A stretch of DNA of 64,000 bases from JANNSX01 sp041397825 (lineage in GTDB: Bacteria; Pseudomonadota; Alphaproteobacteria; Rhizobiales; Hyphomicrobiaceae). Numbering within the stretch: the first letter of the stretch is position 1; the number at the start of each line of letters is the position of its first letter. Shown piece by piece: positions 1-7,948 of this stretch. The translations under genes were made by a program, and so were the position numbers. The stretch covers positions 186,001 to 250,000 of the forward strand of contig JAWKVX010000007.1 of assembly GCA_041397825.1 (NCBI GenBank). Direction: 5' to 3'. The notes beneath the pieces were generated by a model. It saw only the letters and a program-made list of their open reading frames with translations, did not search any database and was not told the origin of the DNA.

Positions 1-1450
1 AGGGGAGGGGGGCACCGGCCGAGATGCGATCGATGGCGCGCGGAACCTCCCTCGAGAAGAGGCGGACGAGCGGAGGAGGGAGATCGGGATCGTCGTCACC
101 CGAGCGAAACGAGATCGAACCGAGGTCCGCATAGTCGCCGAAGGTGCGAGTCGTCGCGCCGCGAAGCGACAGCTTGCCGATCTCGGTCTCGAGGCTGGCA
201 TGCACCTGGGCGCCCTGACCTTCGTCTGAGGTGCTGGTCGCAGCGGCCAGTGAGACAATCGCTATGTCGGCGAGATTGGCGACGACCCCGGCGCCTCCGT
301 TTAGGAGTCCATTGGTCGCCTCGGCATGAGCCTCTATGGTGATATCGTCTGTCAGGCCATAGCGCAGGCTTGCCGAGCCTGCCAATTGATCGTCATAGCG
401 GTCGTCATCGCTGCCAAATCCGAGCCTCAATACGCCGGCCTCGGCCGAGTAGTCGAAGAGGCCTTCCCGAAGAAGGGAGGACGAGGCATAGAAGTCCGTC
501 GTGATCTCCTGCTCGCGGCCGCTCGCGTCGCGGATCACCACGCGGGCCGTGCCGGCGCCCGTGACGGCTGGAATGTTCTGGACCTCGAAGGGGCCGCCTG
601 CGACCTGCCCGGAATAGGCCTTCGAGGCATTCACGTAGACATCGACCGTCGAGGGGACGACGGCACTCCCGCCGAGCGTCGGCAGCGGCATGGTGACCAG
701 ACCGGGCCGGAGCCCGAAGTTGCGGTCGATCTGACCACCTGCCAGGCGCACCGGGCGGGTCCAGGCGAGGCCGCCGGTGATGATGTCGCCGGCCCGGTAG
801 GTGGTCAGGTTGTCGGTATCGGAGTAGCTCCAGGTCGTGGCAAGGCGGATGGCCTCGGAATGGCCGTCCGAGCCCTGCTTCAGGATGCCGTCCGTCGTCA
901 GCAGGCCGAGTGGACCGAAAACACGGCCCTCCAGCGTCAGCGAGGCTCCGCCATAGTCGATCTCGAAATCATCGAGGTGCTCGCCGGTCGATCCGTGAAG
1001 CGCATAGTTGACCGCGCCACCGACATCGTCAGAGGCTTCATAGCTCTTGCGCAACTGGCCTGATACGTCGACGATGCGGGCATTGCGCTCCTCATCCACG
1101 ACGACGATGTCGATCGATTGAGCCGCTTCGTCGTAGGCGTAAGTGACGCCTGGAAGCTCATCGAGGGGAATGGTCTCTTCGGGTGCGAGCGAGCTGCCGG
1201 CCTTGAATCCTAGATCGGCGAGGGTTGCTCCCGTGGCAGCGATCCGCCCGCCGCCCAGATCGGAGAACGTACCGATCATCTTGGTCGGCTGGCCGTTGAG
1301 CAATACTTCAAGCTGCAGCGCAAGCGGCTCATCAGCCGCCTGCGCCGGTCGGAAGATCGGGAGCGAGGCAATAAGGACGAGTACCAGTAGGACTATTACG
1401 AGAGCTTCATTGCGCGCCTTGGATGATCCCAGTGGCTTGAAGCGGTCCAT
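1..1450 (-). CDS. Fimbrial outer-membrane usher protein, partial (C-terminal part beyond window edge)
   Basis: Outer-membrane usher of a chaperone-usher pilus: it accepts subunits from the periplasmic chaperone and forms the secretion pore. About 483 codons are present and the reading frame runs open to base 1, so the rest of the barrel and the C-terminal plug domains are missing here. The start at 1450 is followed by a hydrophobic segment ending in PAQAADEPLALQLEV, a plausible signal peptide cut after AQA. Further on come typical usher strings such as LVTMPLPTLGGSAVVPSTVDVYVN, here split as MPLPTLGGSAVVPST and DVYVNA, followed by QVAGGPFEVQNIP. The start overlaps the chaperone stop by 44 bases, so the two are probably translationally linked. 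Together with the spore-coat-U subunit, this points to a Csu-type (archaic) system. Confidence 0.85.
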   Translation of the reverse strand, partial: MDRFKPLGSSKARNEALVIVLLVLVLIASLPIFRPAQAADEPLALQLEVLLNGQPTKMIGTFSDLGGGRIAATGATLADLGFKAGSSLAPEETIPLDELPGVTYAYDEAAQSIDIVVVDEERNARIVDVSGQLRKSYEASDDVGGAVNYALHGSTGEHLDDFEIDYGGASLTLEGRVFGPLGLLTTDGILKQGSDGHSEAIRLATTWSYSDTDNLTTYRAGDIITGGLAWTRPVRLAGGQIDRNFGLRPGLVTMPLPTLGGSAVVPSTVDVYVNASKAYSGQVAGGPFEVQNIPAVTGAGTARVVIRDASGREQEITTDFYASSSLLREGLFDYSAEAGVLRLGFGSDDDRYDDQLAGSASLRYGLTDDITIEAHAEATNGLLNGGAGVVANLADIAIVSLAAATSTSDEGQGAQVHASLETEIGKLSLRGATTRTFGDYADLGSISFRSGDDDPDLPPPLVRLFSREVPRAIDRISAGAPLP

Positions 1451-2132
1451 GCTCAGTTAGTGCGGAAATCGCAACCTTTCCTCCCTGTTTCAGACCCTTG
1501 AGTGCCCGATCTGCCGTCCACGATACCGTCGCACCCGGCAGCACGTAGCCTGTCAGGCCCTTGCCGAAGCTGACGGTGCCTGCACCCGACTTCACCTTGA
1601 GGTCGGCGATGCGGACGCGCCGTGAGCCGGCATTCGTGGCGGTAATTGTCGTCTGTCCACTTTTGTTGCCGACCTCCCAGATGATCGGCGCTTCGCTCGC
1701 GTTGATGCCGCCGAAGAAAACAGGGATCGAGTAGCGGACCGCGAAACTGATGCCGGCACCGCGCGTGCGTTTCTTCTCCGGCACCTGGTCGATGACGATG
1801 CGGTAGCTTTCCTCGCCGTTAGGTGCCGACTTGGCACGCCGGACGACGCGAAGGACCGACTTCGTGTTTGGCTTCAGCTTGGCGATCGGTGGGCTGACGA
1901 CGACATCCTTCGTCTCGACGAGCTGGTCACTGCCGTTCTTCTGAATCCATTTGAAGACGCGAACCTGGGCAACAACGGCGTCGTTGCTCAGGTTGGCGAC
2001 CGTGACGGACGCCGCCGCTCCGGGAGCTGGGACATCGATCAGCACCGGCGAGACCTGCAGTGTGGCGGCGTGCGCCGACCCACAGGCTGCGAGAAATCCG
2101 GCGAAGACCGCGGCAGCAAACCGGAGCTTCAT
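1407..2132 (-). CDS. Periplasmic pilus chaperone (PapD/CsuC-like)
   Basis: Periplasmic immunoglobulin-fold chaperone that caps pilus subunits and delivers them to the usher. 241 aa. The start at 2132 is chosen because it opens a signal peptide (MKLRFAAAVFAGFLAAC) and has GAAGAGG about 8 bases upstream; an open frame extends to 2366 but its extra Arg/Ser-rich residues look non-coding. An LAAC sequence at residues 14-17 resembles a lipobox, although cleavage after AHA is equally possible. The conserved chaperone features are a beta-strand N-terminus (LQVSPVLIDVPAPG), a Lys/Arg-rich subunit-binding strand near residues 86-101 and SYRIVIDQVPEK near 109-120. It sits between the subunit gene and the usher gene, all on the minus strand. 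Confidence 0.88.
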   Translation of the reverse strand: MKLRFAAAVFAGFLAACGSAHAATLQVSPVLIDVPAPGAAASVTVANLSNDAVVAQVRVFKWIQKNGSDQLVETKDVVVSPPIAKLKPNTKSVLRVVRRAKSAPNGEESYRIVIDQVPEKKRTRGAGISFAVRYSIPVFFGGINASEAPIIWEVGNKSGQTTITATNAGSRRVRIADLKVKSGAGTVSFGKGLTGYVLPGATVSWTADRALKGLKQGGKVAISALTEHGPLQATGIIQGAQ

Positions 2133-2160
2133 GGCGGCGACCTCTTCTCTGGCAATGATG

Positions 2161-2667
2161 TCAGTAGGTGACTTCGATCGTGACGGTGTCCGCGTAGTTC
2201 CCCGGAGCCGGCGTCGTCTGCGTGGGAACCCTGCCGTAAACCGTGAAGGGGTTGACGGTGCCATCGCCGGTATCAGCAACGGTATCCGTGCCGATCGTGT
2301 TGCCCCAGTCGGTTGTGCGGCCGGCGTCCGAGTAGAGCGCATAAGAAACGAAGTTGCCGCCGCCATCGTCCATGCGTCGGGTAGCGGAGAAATTCAGGCC
2401 TTGATCGAGACCGATGTCGAACGGAGTGGTGTTTGTGCACTGCACCTCGAACGTCGAGGTTTGATCGATGTTGGCATTGAGCAGCGTGTTCGTGCCGAAA
2501 TCGAGGTCGGTCGGATTGGTGATGGCGCAGAACGCATCGATGGTGATCAAGACATCGAAGGTATCGGTCGTCGTGGTCTGGGCGGTGGCGGCGTTGGAGG
2601 CCAGAGCGAGACCCGAAATAGTGCCCAGAACGAGGCTGAGACGCTTACAGAACGCGAGCATTTCCAT
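2161..2667 (-). CDS. Spore coat U (SCPU) domain pilus subunit, Csu-type
   Basis: Secreted 168-aa protein with a signal peptide ending ASNAATAQ around residue 30, followed by a single SCPU domain. Visible family features are an early Cys (DAFCAIT), a second Cys in FEVQCTNTTPF, the glycine-rich centre MDDGGGNFVSYALYSD, and a C-terminal strand PGNYADTVTIEVTY. SCPU proteins are the structural subunits (CsuA/B, CsuE-like) of archaic chaperone-usher pili used for surface attachment and biofilm formation. It lies 28 bases upstream of the chaperone start, so the three genes probably form one operon. Only one subunit gene is visible; others may lie beyond the window edge, after the usher. AGGAGTAATGG precedes the start. 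Confidence 0.85.
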   Translation of the reverse strand: MEMLAFCKRLSLVLGTISGLALASNAATAQTTTTDTFDVLITIDAFCAITNPTDLDFGTNTLLNANIDQTSTFEVQCTNTTPFDIGLDQGLNFSATRRMDDGGGNFVSYALYSDAGRTTDWGNTIGTDTVADTGDGTVNPFTVYGRVPTQTTPAPGNYADTVTIEVTY

Positions 2668-2881
2668 TACTCCTCAATAGGTTAACGCGCCCGCATTCCG
2701 CGGGTCGATGACTGTCCCCTCCGCAGTCGTCGAATGACCTTCTGCGGCGTGCTGGCAGGTTAGTCCGGGATGGTTAATTCGGCGTTAGCCGCTGTTCGAT
2801 TTCGGTCGGACAGTTTTGTCGGGCGTTTGAAGATCCGCGCGGCGCCGATGCAACCCGAGCAACGCTCGGCGAGTCCGGGCC

Positions 2882-4171
2882 CTATCCGTTCTTGGCGGAG
2901 ACAAGCCCGATGCCTTCGGTCTTGAGGCCGTCCCAGATGGCCATCAGAACCTCGCTGCGAATGTTTGTCGTGCCGACGACAGGATCCTGGATCCAGAACC
3001 GGAGCAGGAACTGCAGCGAGGTCTGATCGAGCGAGATGACATGGCACTCGGCACCGGGAGAGGCCAGCACGCGCGGCACCTTGACCGCCGCGTCGCAGGC
3101 GATCGTGGCGACGCGATGCGGCTCGCTTCCCGGACCGACGCCGAAGCGCACCTCCAGGCGGACCTTGGGATCGGAATAGGACCAGTTGATCACCTGGCTG
3201 GTGATGAAGTCCTCATTCGGGATGAGGTACTCGACGCCGTCGCGCGTGGCGACGGAGACGTAGCGGCCCTTGAGCGCCGTGATCCAGCCGAAGGTCTGGC
3301 CGCGCTGGATGACATCTCCGGGCTTCACCGAGCGGTCGAGGAGGATAATGATGCCGCTCATCAGATTGGAGGCGACCTTCTGGAGGCCGAAGCCGATGCC
3401 GAGTCCGAGAGCGCCGGAGAACACGGTCAGGGCCGTCAGTTGAATGCCGATCGCGGAGAGTGTGATGGCGACCGCCACCAGGATGAGCACCGCCTTGGTG
3501 ATCTTGCCGAACAGCACCTCGACCGAAGGTGTCAGCTCGAACGACTGATGCAGGCGCTTCTCCACGAGGCTGCTCAGGGCCGTCGCGATCCATAGCGTGA
3601 TGCCGAGAATGATGGCCCCTTTGATGAGGCCGAGAGCCGAGAGGCGGAGCTCGCCGATGGTGACGGCGAGGCCATCCAGCAGGGATTGCACCTCGCCAAG
3701 CAGGCCGAGGATGTGCAGCGCCGCGATCGACCACGCCACCACCGCAAAAGCGCGGGACAACGACTTGTTGCGGACGATCGGCGAGACGAGGTTGATGGTG
3801 ACCCAGGCCGTCGCCAGGCTCGCCGCGAGCGTCACGAGATAGCTGCGGCTGGCCCAGGTCATCTCCCGCATCATCGCGAGCGACAGCCAGAGCAGCACGA
3901 CGAAGAGGATCCATTTGAGCTGAAGCAGCGGCAGCTCAAGGAAGGCCCTGACTTTCGCCGGCAGCTGATACTGTGCGAGCCAGCGGTTGATCTGCGGCCG
4001 CAAGCGCGGCGCGAGCCAGCGCGCCAGCCCGTAGCAGGCCGGCACGACGATGAGCTGTGGCAGCATCCAAGGCGACACGAGCTGATTGATCAGCCCGGGC
4101 AGCTCGCGCGTCAGGCGATCGAGCAGGGGCTGCCACTCGGGTTGCGACACCTGGAGGAAGGGAAGGGGCAT
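2882..4171 (-). CDS. Mechanosensitive ion channel family protein (MscS-like)
   Basis: Inner-membrane mechanosensitive channel of the MscS superfamily, expected to release solutes at hypo-osmotic shock. 429 aa, longer than the about 286 aa of E. coli MscS because of additional N-terminal membrane segments (hydrophobic stretches near residues 30-50, 80-100, 110-135, 140-160, 185-200 and 225-250). The pore-lining helix and beta-domain entry are visible as FSGALGLGIGFGLQKVASNL and SGIIILLDRSVKPGDVIQ, the classical MscS signature. The cytoplasmic beta and alpha/beta domains follow (GRYVSVATRDGVEYLIPNEDF). It stands alone, with about 210 bases of apparently empty sequence separating it from the SCPU gene. 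Confidence 0.9.
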   Translation of the reverse strand: MPLPFLQVSQPEWQPLLDRLTRELPGLINQLVSPWMLPQLIVVPACYGLARWLAPRLRPQINRWLAQYQLPAKVRAFLELPLLQLKWILFVVLLWLSLAMMREMTWASRSYLVTLAASLATAWVTINLVSPIVRNKSLSRAFAVVAWSIAALHILGLLGEVQSLLDGLAVTIGELRLSALGLIKGAIILGITLWIATALSSLVEKRLHQSFELTPSVEVLFGKITKAVLILVAVAITLSAIGIQLTALTVFSGALGLGIGFGLQKVASNLMSGIIILLDRSVKPGDVIQRGQTFGWITALKGRYVSVATRDGVEYLIPNEDFITSQVINWSYSDPKVRLEVRFGVGPGSEPHRVATIACDAAVKVPRVLASPGAECHVISLDQTSLQFLLRFWIQDPVVGTTNIRSEVLMAIWDGLKTEGIGLVSAKNG

Positions 4172-4337
4172 GGAGCTACTGGCCGAGACGACCGCGGTGC
4201 AGGCTGAGGCGAGAGGCAGAGTTAAGCACGAAGCAGCGGCGGGCCGTCAAACTCGGCGGTGACCATGGCGAATTTGTGTTCGATGCCAGTGTGTTAGAGG
4301 GCGGACTTGATGCCGCGGGCGGTCCGGCCAATGGAAA

Positions 4338-4364
4338 CGGCCCTGCGAGGGGATCGCAGGGCCG
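4338..4364 (-). terminator. Rho-independent terminator of the RTX gene
   Basis: A perfect 11-bp stem (CGGCCCTGCGA / TCGCAGGGCCG) around a 5-base loop. Read on the minus strand the hairpin is followed by TTTCC. It lies 64 bases after the RTX stop codon and before the MscS-type gene, so it separates the two transcripts. Confidence 0.75.
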
Positions 4365-4427
4365 CATCGTAGTCCCAGAGAGACAGGTGGTCGTCCGGAG
4401 CCGCCGGGGCGGCTCAGAACCTATCCG

Positions 4428-5777
4428 TTAGGCCGTGACGAAGGCGCCGGCCGCGTCGAGCGAGGCAACGTTCTCGCCGGTCACGCCCACGAGAACCGCG
4501 AAGCGGACCTCGTCGGTGTTCTGATCGGTGTAGCGGGCGCTGATGATCGTATCGGTGCCCGTGTCGACCAGCGACACCACGTCGTCGATATCGGCGAAGG
4601 TGATGCCGTCGAGCATGCCGGAGATGTCGAGGACGTCGGAGCCGACCGTGAAGTCGTAGATCTTGTCATAGCCGAGCCACCCGAAGGTGTTGTCCATGAC
4701 GTCGACCGAAAAGAACACGAACGTATCGTCACCGCCCTCGCCCCACAGCTTGTCGAAGCCAGCCATCGAGCGGATGATGTCATTGTCTGCGCCGGCCTTG
4801 AACGTGTCGGTCAGCGCGCTGCCGGTGTACGTGTCGACCTGATCCGTGCCGATGACGACCTCGATCTCGCGCACCGTCTGGGTGCCGGAGCCGGTGATCT
4901 TGCCGGTCGTCATGTTGATGGTCAGGGCCGAGGTCCAGGCCGACAGATCGAGCGTGTCGCTGAGACCGCCGTCACCGTCATAGGTGTTCGAGCCACCCTC
5001 GGTCGCAACGATGAGGTCGTTGCCCTCGCCGCCGTAGACGGTGTCGTTGCCGAGGCCGTCCACGATGTAGTCGTCACCATAGTAGCCGTTGAGAACGTTG
5101 GCATTGCCGTCGCCGTAGATCTCGTCGTTGTAGACCGAGCCTGTGGCGTTCTCGATCGAGGTGTAGACGTCGCCTTCCGCGTCGCCCTCGAAGCCTTTCT
5201 GCTGGACGAGGTCGATGACCACGCCGGCCTTCTGGTTGCCGAGAACATAGGAAACGGTGTCCGTGCCGTTTCCGCCGTCGAGTGCATCCGCTCCGTGGCC
5301 GCCAATGAGAGTGTCGTTGCCATCACCGCCGGTGATGGTGTCGACGCCCATGTCGCCATAGAGGTAGTCGTTGTTGTTGCCGCCGCTGATCGTGTCGTTG
5401 CCCGTTCCGCCGTAGGCGTAATCGTTGCCGTCGCCGCCGGTCAGGGTGTCGGTGCCTGCGCCGCCATAGAGCTTGTCGGCGCCAACGCCGCCAGTCACCG
5501 TGTCGTCGCCGTTGTCGCCGTAAAGACGGTCGTTGCCGGCATCGCCGTCGACTGTGTCATTGCCGTCGCCGGCCTTGACGACGTCCGTGCCGTTGCCGCC
5601 GCTGATCGTGTCGTTGCCGGCTTCGCCATAAATCGTATCGTTGCCGTCGCCGCCGTTGATGGTGTCGTTACCAGCGCCACCCCAGAGCTTGTCGACGCCA
5701 GCCAGTCCGTTGATGGTGTCGGCCAGGCTCGTGCCCTTCAGCTTGTCCTTGCCGCTTGTGCCGTTGATCGTTGCCAT
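4428..5777 (-). CDS. RTX-type calcium-binding secreted protein
   Basis: 449 aa with no N-terminal signal peptide. From about residue 20 it is built of glycine/aspartate nonapeptide repeats (GGAGNDTIN, GGDGNDTIY, GGNGTDVVK and so on), roughly 15 in the first 190 residues, with further repeats around 215-260 and 345-360. These form calcium-binding parallel beta-rolls in RTX proteins. The C-terminal about 120 residues (LWGEGGDDTFVFFSVDVMD, YDKIYDFTVGSDVLDISGM) resemble the type I secretion target domain. No enzymatic domain is visible, so it may be a surface or matrix protein rather than a toxin or protease. No exporter gene is adjacent; a PrtD-like ATPase is encoded at 50869-52659. It is preceded by an AT-rich leader and followed by a strong terminator. 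Confidence 0.88.
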   Translation of the reverse strand: MATINGTSGKDKLKGTSLADTINGLAGVDKLWGGAGNDTINGGDGNDTIYGEAGNDTISGGNGTDVVKAGDGNDTVDGDAGNDRLYGDNGDDTVTGGVGADKLYGGAGTDTLTGGDGNDYAYGGTGNDTISGGNNNDYLYGDMGVDTITGGDGNDTLIGGHGADALDGGNGTDTVSYVLGNQKAGVVIDLVQQKGFEGDAEGDVYTSIENATGSVYNDEIYGDGNANVLNGYYGDDYIVDGLGNDTVYGGEGNDLIVATEGGSNTYDGDGGLSDTLDLSAWTSALTINMTTGKITGSGTQTVREIEVVIGTDQVDTYTGSALTDTFKAGADNDIIRSMAGFDKLWGEGGDDTFVFFSVDVMDNTFGWLGYDKIYDFTVGSDVLDISGMLDGITFADIDDVVSLVDTGTDTIISARYTDQNTDEVRFAVLVGVTGENVASLDAAGAFVTA

Positions 5778-5988
5778 GTGAGAAATTCCCCGTAACTAGG
5801 ACTACTGTCGGTCAATCAGATGACAAGCCCCAACGCCTCCACCTCGACCGTACAGCGGTTCTACCATCGACGTTCAAATCTAAAATTAAGTCCACTGATC
5901 AAATTGCGCGGAAATGAATTGAACTTGATGTCTCTTTTATCATTCGAGTTTTAGTGAAATTGCACGAATAGACGGCCATAAATGCAAA
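5778..5988 (-). promoter_or_regulatory. AT-rich upstream region of the RTX gene
   Basis: Between the terminator of the gmaS-like gene and the RTX start lies about 210 bases that are visibly richer in A/T than the surroundings (for example near 5878-5975). It carries no convincing ORF and is the only place for the RTX promoter. I cannot assign a specific -35/-10 pair with confidence. Confidence 0.45.
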
Positions 5989-6019
5989 ATCGGCCGCATC
6001 CGGAGCGAATGCGGCCGAT
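5989..6019 (-). terminator. Rho-independent terminator of the gmaS-like operon
   Basis: A perfect 11-bp stem (ATCGGCCGCAT / ATGCGGCCGAT) with a 9-base loop. On the minus strand it is followed by TTTGCATTTAT. It starts 25 bases after the stop codon of the type III glutamine synthetase gene and closes the minus-strand run that begins near 11.0-11.8 kb. Confidence 0.8.
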
Positions 6020-6043
6020 CCTGGTACGACAATTAACGACCCA

Positions 6044-7351
6044 TCAGCAATCGAGCGTCGTGGTGCGCTCCCAATCGGTCAAATGGGCGGCGTACTGATT
6101 CCATTCGGCCATCTTCAATTTCACATAGGCCTTCGAGAATTCTTCGCCGAGCTGGCCGCGCAGGAAGCTGTTTTGATCGAAGGCTCGGATGGCGTCGAGA
6201 AGATTGAGGGGTAGCCGTTTGGCCTCCGGTGCCTTGTGCCCCTCGGCATACATGTCGATGTCGTGGCGCGGGCCCGGGTCGCGCTTGTTCTCGACGCCGT
6301 CGATGCCGGCCGCCAGATAGACGGCGTGATGCAGATAAGGGTTGACGGCACCGTCGGCGAGGCGGATCTCGCAGCGCCCGCCATCCGGGATGCGGACCAT
6401 GTTCGTCCGGTTGTTGCCGCCGAATGTCAGGGTGTTCGGCGACCAGGTGGCACCGGAGACGGTCCGCGGTGCATTGATGCGCTTGTAGGAGTTGACGGTC
6501 GGGTTGGTGATGGCGCAGAGCGACTCGCCGTTGGCGAGGATGCCGCCGACGAAATTATAGGCCATCGGCGTCAGACCGAGCGTACCCTTCGGGTCGTCGA
6601 AGAGATTGGACTTTCCATCCATGCTCCAGATCGAAAGGTGCATGTGGCAGCCGTTGCCGGTCAGGGTCGAGAACGGCTTCGGCATGAAAGTGGCGCGCAG
6701 CCCGTGCTTCTCGGCGATGGCTTTCGTCATATACTTGAAGAAAGCATGCCGGTCCGCCGTCACCAGCGCGTCGTCGAAATCCCAGTTCATCTCGAACTGG
6801 CCGTTGGCGTCCTCATGGTCGTTCTGATAGGGACCCCAGCCGAGCTCCAGCATGGCGTCGCAGATCTCGGTGATGACGTCCATCCGCCGGGTCAGCGCCT
6901 GCTGGTCGTAGCAGGGCTTCTCCTGGGTGTCGCGGCCGTCGGCGATGGCTTTGCCATCGGCCGTGATCAGGTGGTACTCGCACTCGACGCCGGACTTCAG
7001 TCGGTAACCCTTGGCGCCGGCCTCCTTGATGAGGCGTTTCAGCACGACTCGCGGGGCCTGCTCGACGAGCTTGCCATCCATCATGAGGTCGGAGGCGACC
7101 CAGGCCGTGTCCTTCTTCCATGGCAGTTGAATGACGGAAGAGGGATCTGGCATGGCGAACATGTCCGGATGCGCCGGCGTCATGTCGAGCCAGGTGGCGA
7201 ACCCTGCAAAGCCGGCGCCGGCCTTCTGCATGCCGGCGATCGCCTGAGAGGGTACGAGCTTGGCGCGCTGGATGCCGAAAAGGTCCGTGAAGTTGATGAG
7301 GAAGTATTTGATGCCCCGCTCTTTGGCATAGGCGGACAAGTCGGCTGTCAT
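6044..7351 (-). CDS. gmaS: Type III glutamine synthetase family; probable gamma-glutamylmethylamide synthetase
   Basis: ATP-dependent ligase of the glutamine synthetase superfamily. 435 aa, shorter than the GlnA or eukaryote-type enzymes and typical of the GlnT/GmaS group. Visible motifs: N-terminal DLFGIQRAKLVP (residues 23-34), the metal-site segment GVECEYHLI (121-129), DANGQFEMNWDF (181-192), and the ATP/metal signature GNGCHMHLS (232-240). The group contains enzymes joining glutamate to ammonia or to methylamine. The methylamine-specific GmaS works upstream of N-methylglutamate synthase, whose three subunits appear to be encoded next door, which favours GmaS; true substrate is an inference. 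It is the last gene of the minus-strand run before the terminator at 5989-6019. Confidence 0.8.
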   Translation of the reverse strand: MTADLSAYAKERGIKYFLINFTDLFGIQRAKLVPSQAIAGMQKAGAGFAGFATWLDMTPAHPDMFAMPDPSSVIQLPWKKDTAWVASDLMMDGKLVEQAPRVVLKRLIKEAGAKGYRLKSGVECEYHLITADGKAIADGRDTQEKPCYDQQALTRRMDVITEICDAMLELGWGPYQNDHEDANGQFEMNWDFDDALVTADRHAFFKYMTKAIAEKHGLRATFMPKPFSTLTGNGCHMHLSIWSMDGKSNLFDDPKGTLGLTPMAYNFVGGILANGESLCAITNPTVNSYKRINAPRTVSGATWSPNTLTFGGNNRTNMVRIPDGGRCEIRLADGAVNPYLHHAVYLAAGIDGVENKRDPGPRHDIDMYAEGHKAPEAKRLPLNLLDAIRAFDQNSFLRGQLGEEFSKAYVKLKMAEWNQYAAHLTDWERTTTLDC

Positions 7352-7418
7352 AGGGTTCCTCCCGTCGTGATGTTGTGTTGGTTCGGGGCGCGCCAGGGCG
7401 CCGGTAGGGGGTGGGGCG

Positions 7419-7880
7419 TCAGCGGGGCTCGATCGTGACCTCGGTTGTCACGGAATTGGAGATGTAGCACAAGCCGTGGGACTGGTGATGCAACGCGTCG
7501 ATCTCCTCGGCGGTCGGCTGCTTGTCGCCTGAGAATGTGACGGCAGGCCGTAGCGTCACGCGCTCCATCCACATCTTGCCATCCGGACGTTTGGCGAGCG
7601 TGCCGATCGCCTCGTCGCGGTAGCTATCGACGAGGAAGCGCTTCTTGGCCGCGAGTGCCAGGAAGAACAGCATGTGGCAGCTCGCAAGGCTGGCGACGAA
7701 GGCCTCCTCCGGATCGACGGCGGCTGGATCGGAGAGGGGAGGGGGCACGACCGATGGAGCGGGCGAGCCGGAGACGGTCACGCCACCGTCGAAGCTCCAT
7801 GTGTGCCGGCGGGCAAACTTGCCGTCAATGAAAGCGGCGCCGTCGCGCTGCCAGCTGATCGTCGCCTGATGCTCGGACAT
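7419..7880 (-). CDS. OsmC family protein
   Basis: 153-aa OsmC/Ohr-fold protein. The two conserved redox cysteines are visible at C68 (SLASCHMLFF) and C138 (SHGLCYISNS), as is the family's central helix after VDPEEAFVASL. OsmC/Ohr proteins are thiol peroxidases acting on organic hydroperoxides in the cytoplasm. Its position between the mgsC-like gene (68 bases upstream) and the gmaS-like gene (67 bases downstream), all on the same strand, suggests co-transcription with them. Why a peroxidase sits inside an amine-utilisation operon is not evident from sequence; protection of an FMN enzyme or removal of a by-product are possibilities only. Confidence 0.85.
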   Translation of the reverse strand: MSEHQATISWQRDGAAFIDGKFARRHTWSFDGGVTVSGSPAPSVVPPPLSDPAAVDPEEAFVASLASCHMLFFLALAAKKRFLVDSYRDEAIGTLAKRPDGKMWMERVTLRPAVTFSGDKQPTAEEIDALHHQSHGLCYISNSVTTEVTIEPR

Positions 7881-7948
7881 CTTTCACCTTTACGCGCGTG
7901 TGGCCATCAATCCCGCCGTAACCTCCATGCGGACACTCCTCGGCAGGT

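Noticed and set aside
4428..5777. Short regular DNA repeats that resemble a CRISPR or tandem-repeat array
   Set aside because: They encode in-frame RTX nonapeptides; spacing follows codons and no spacers are present.
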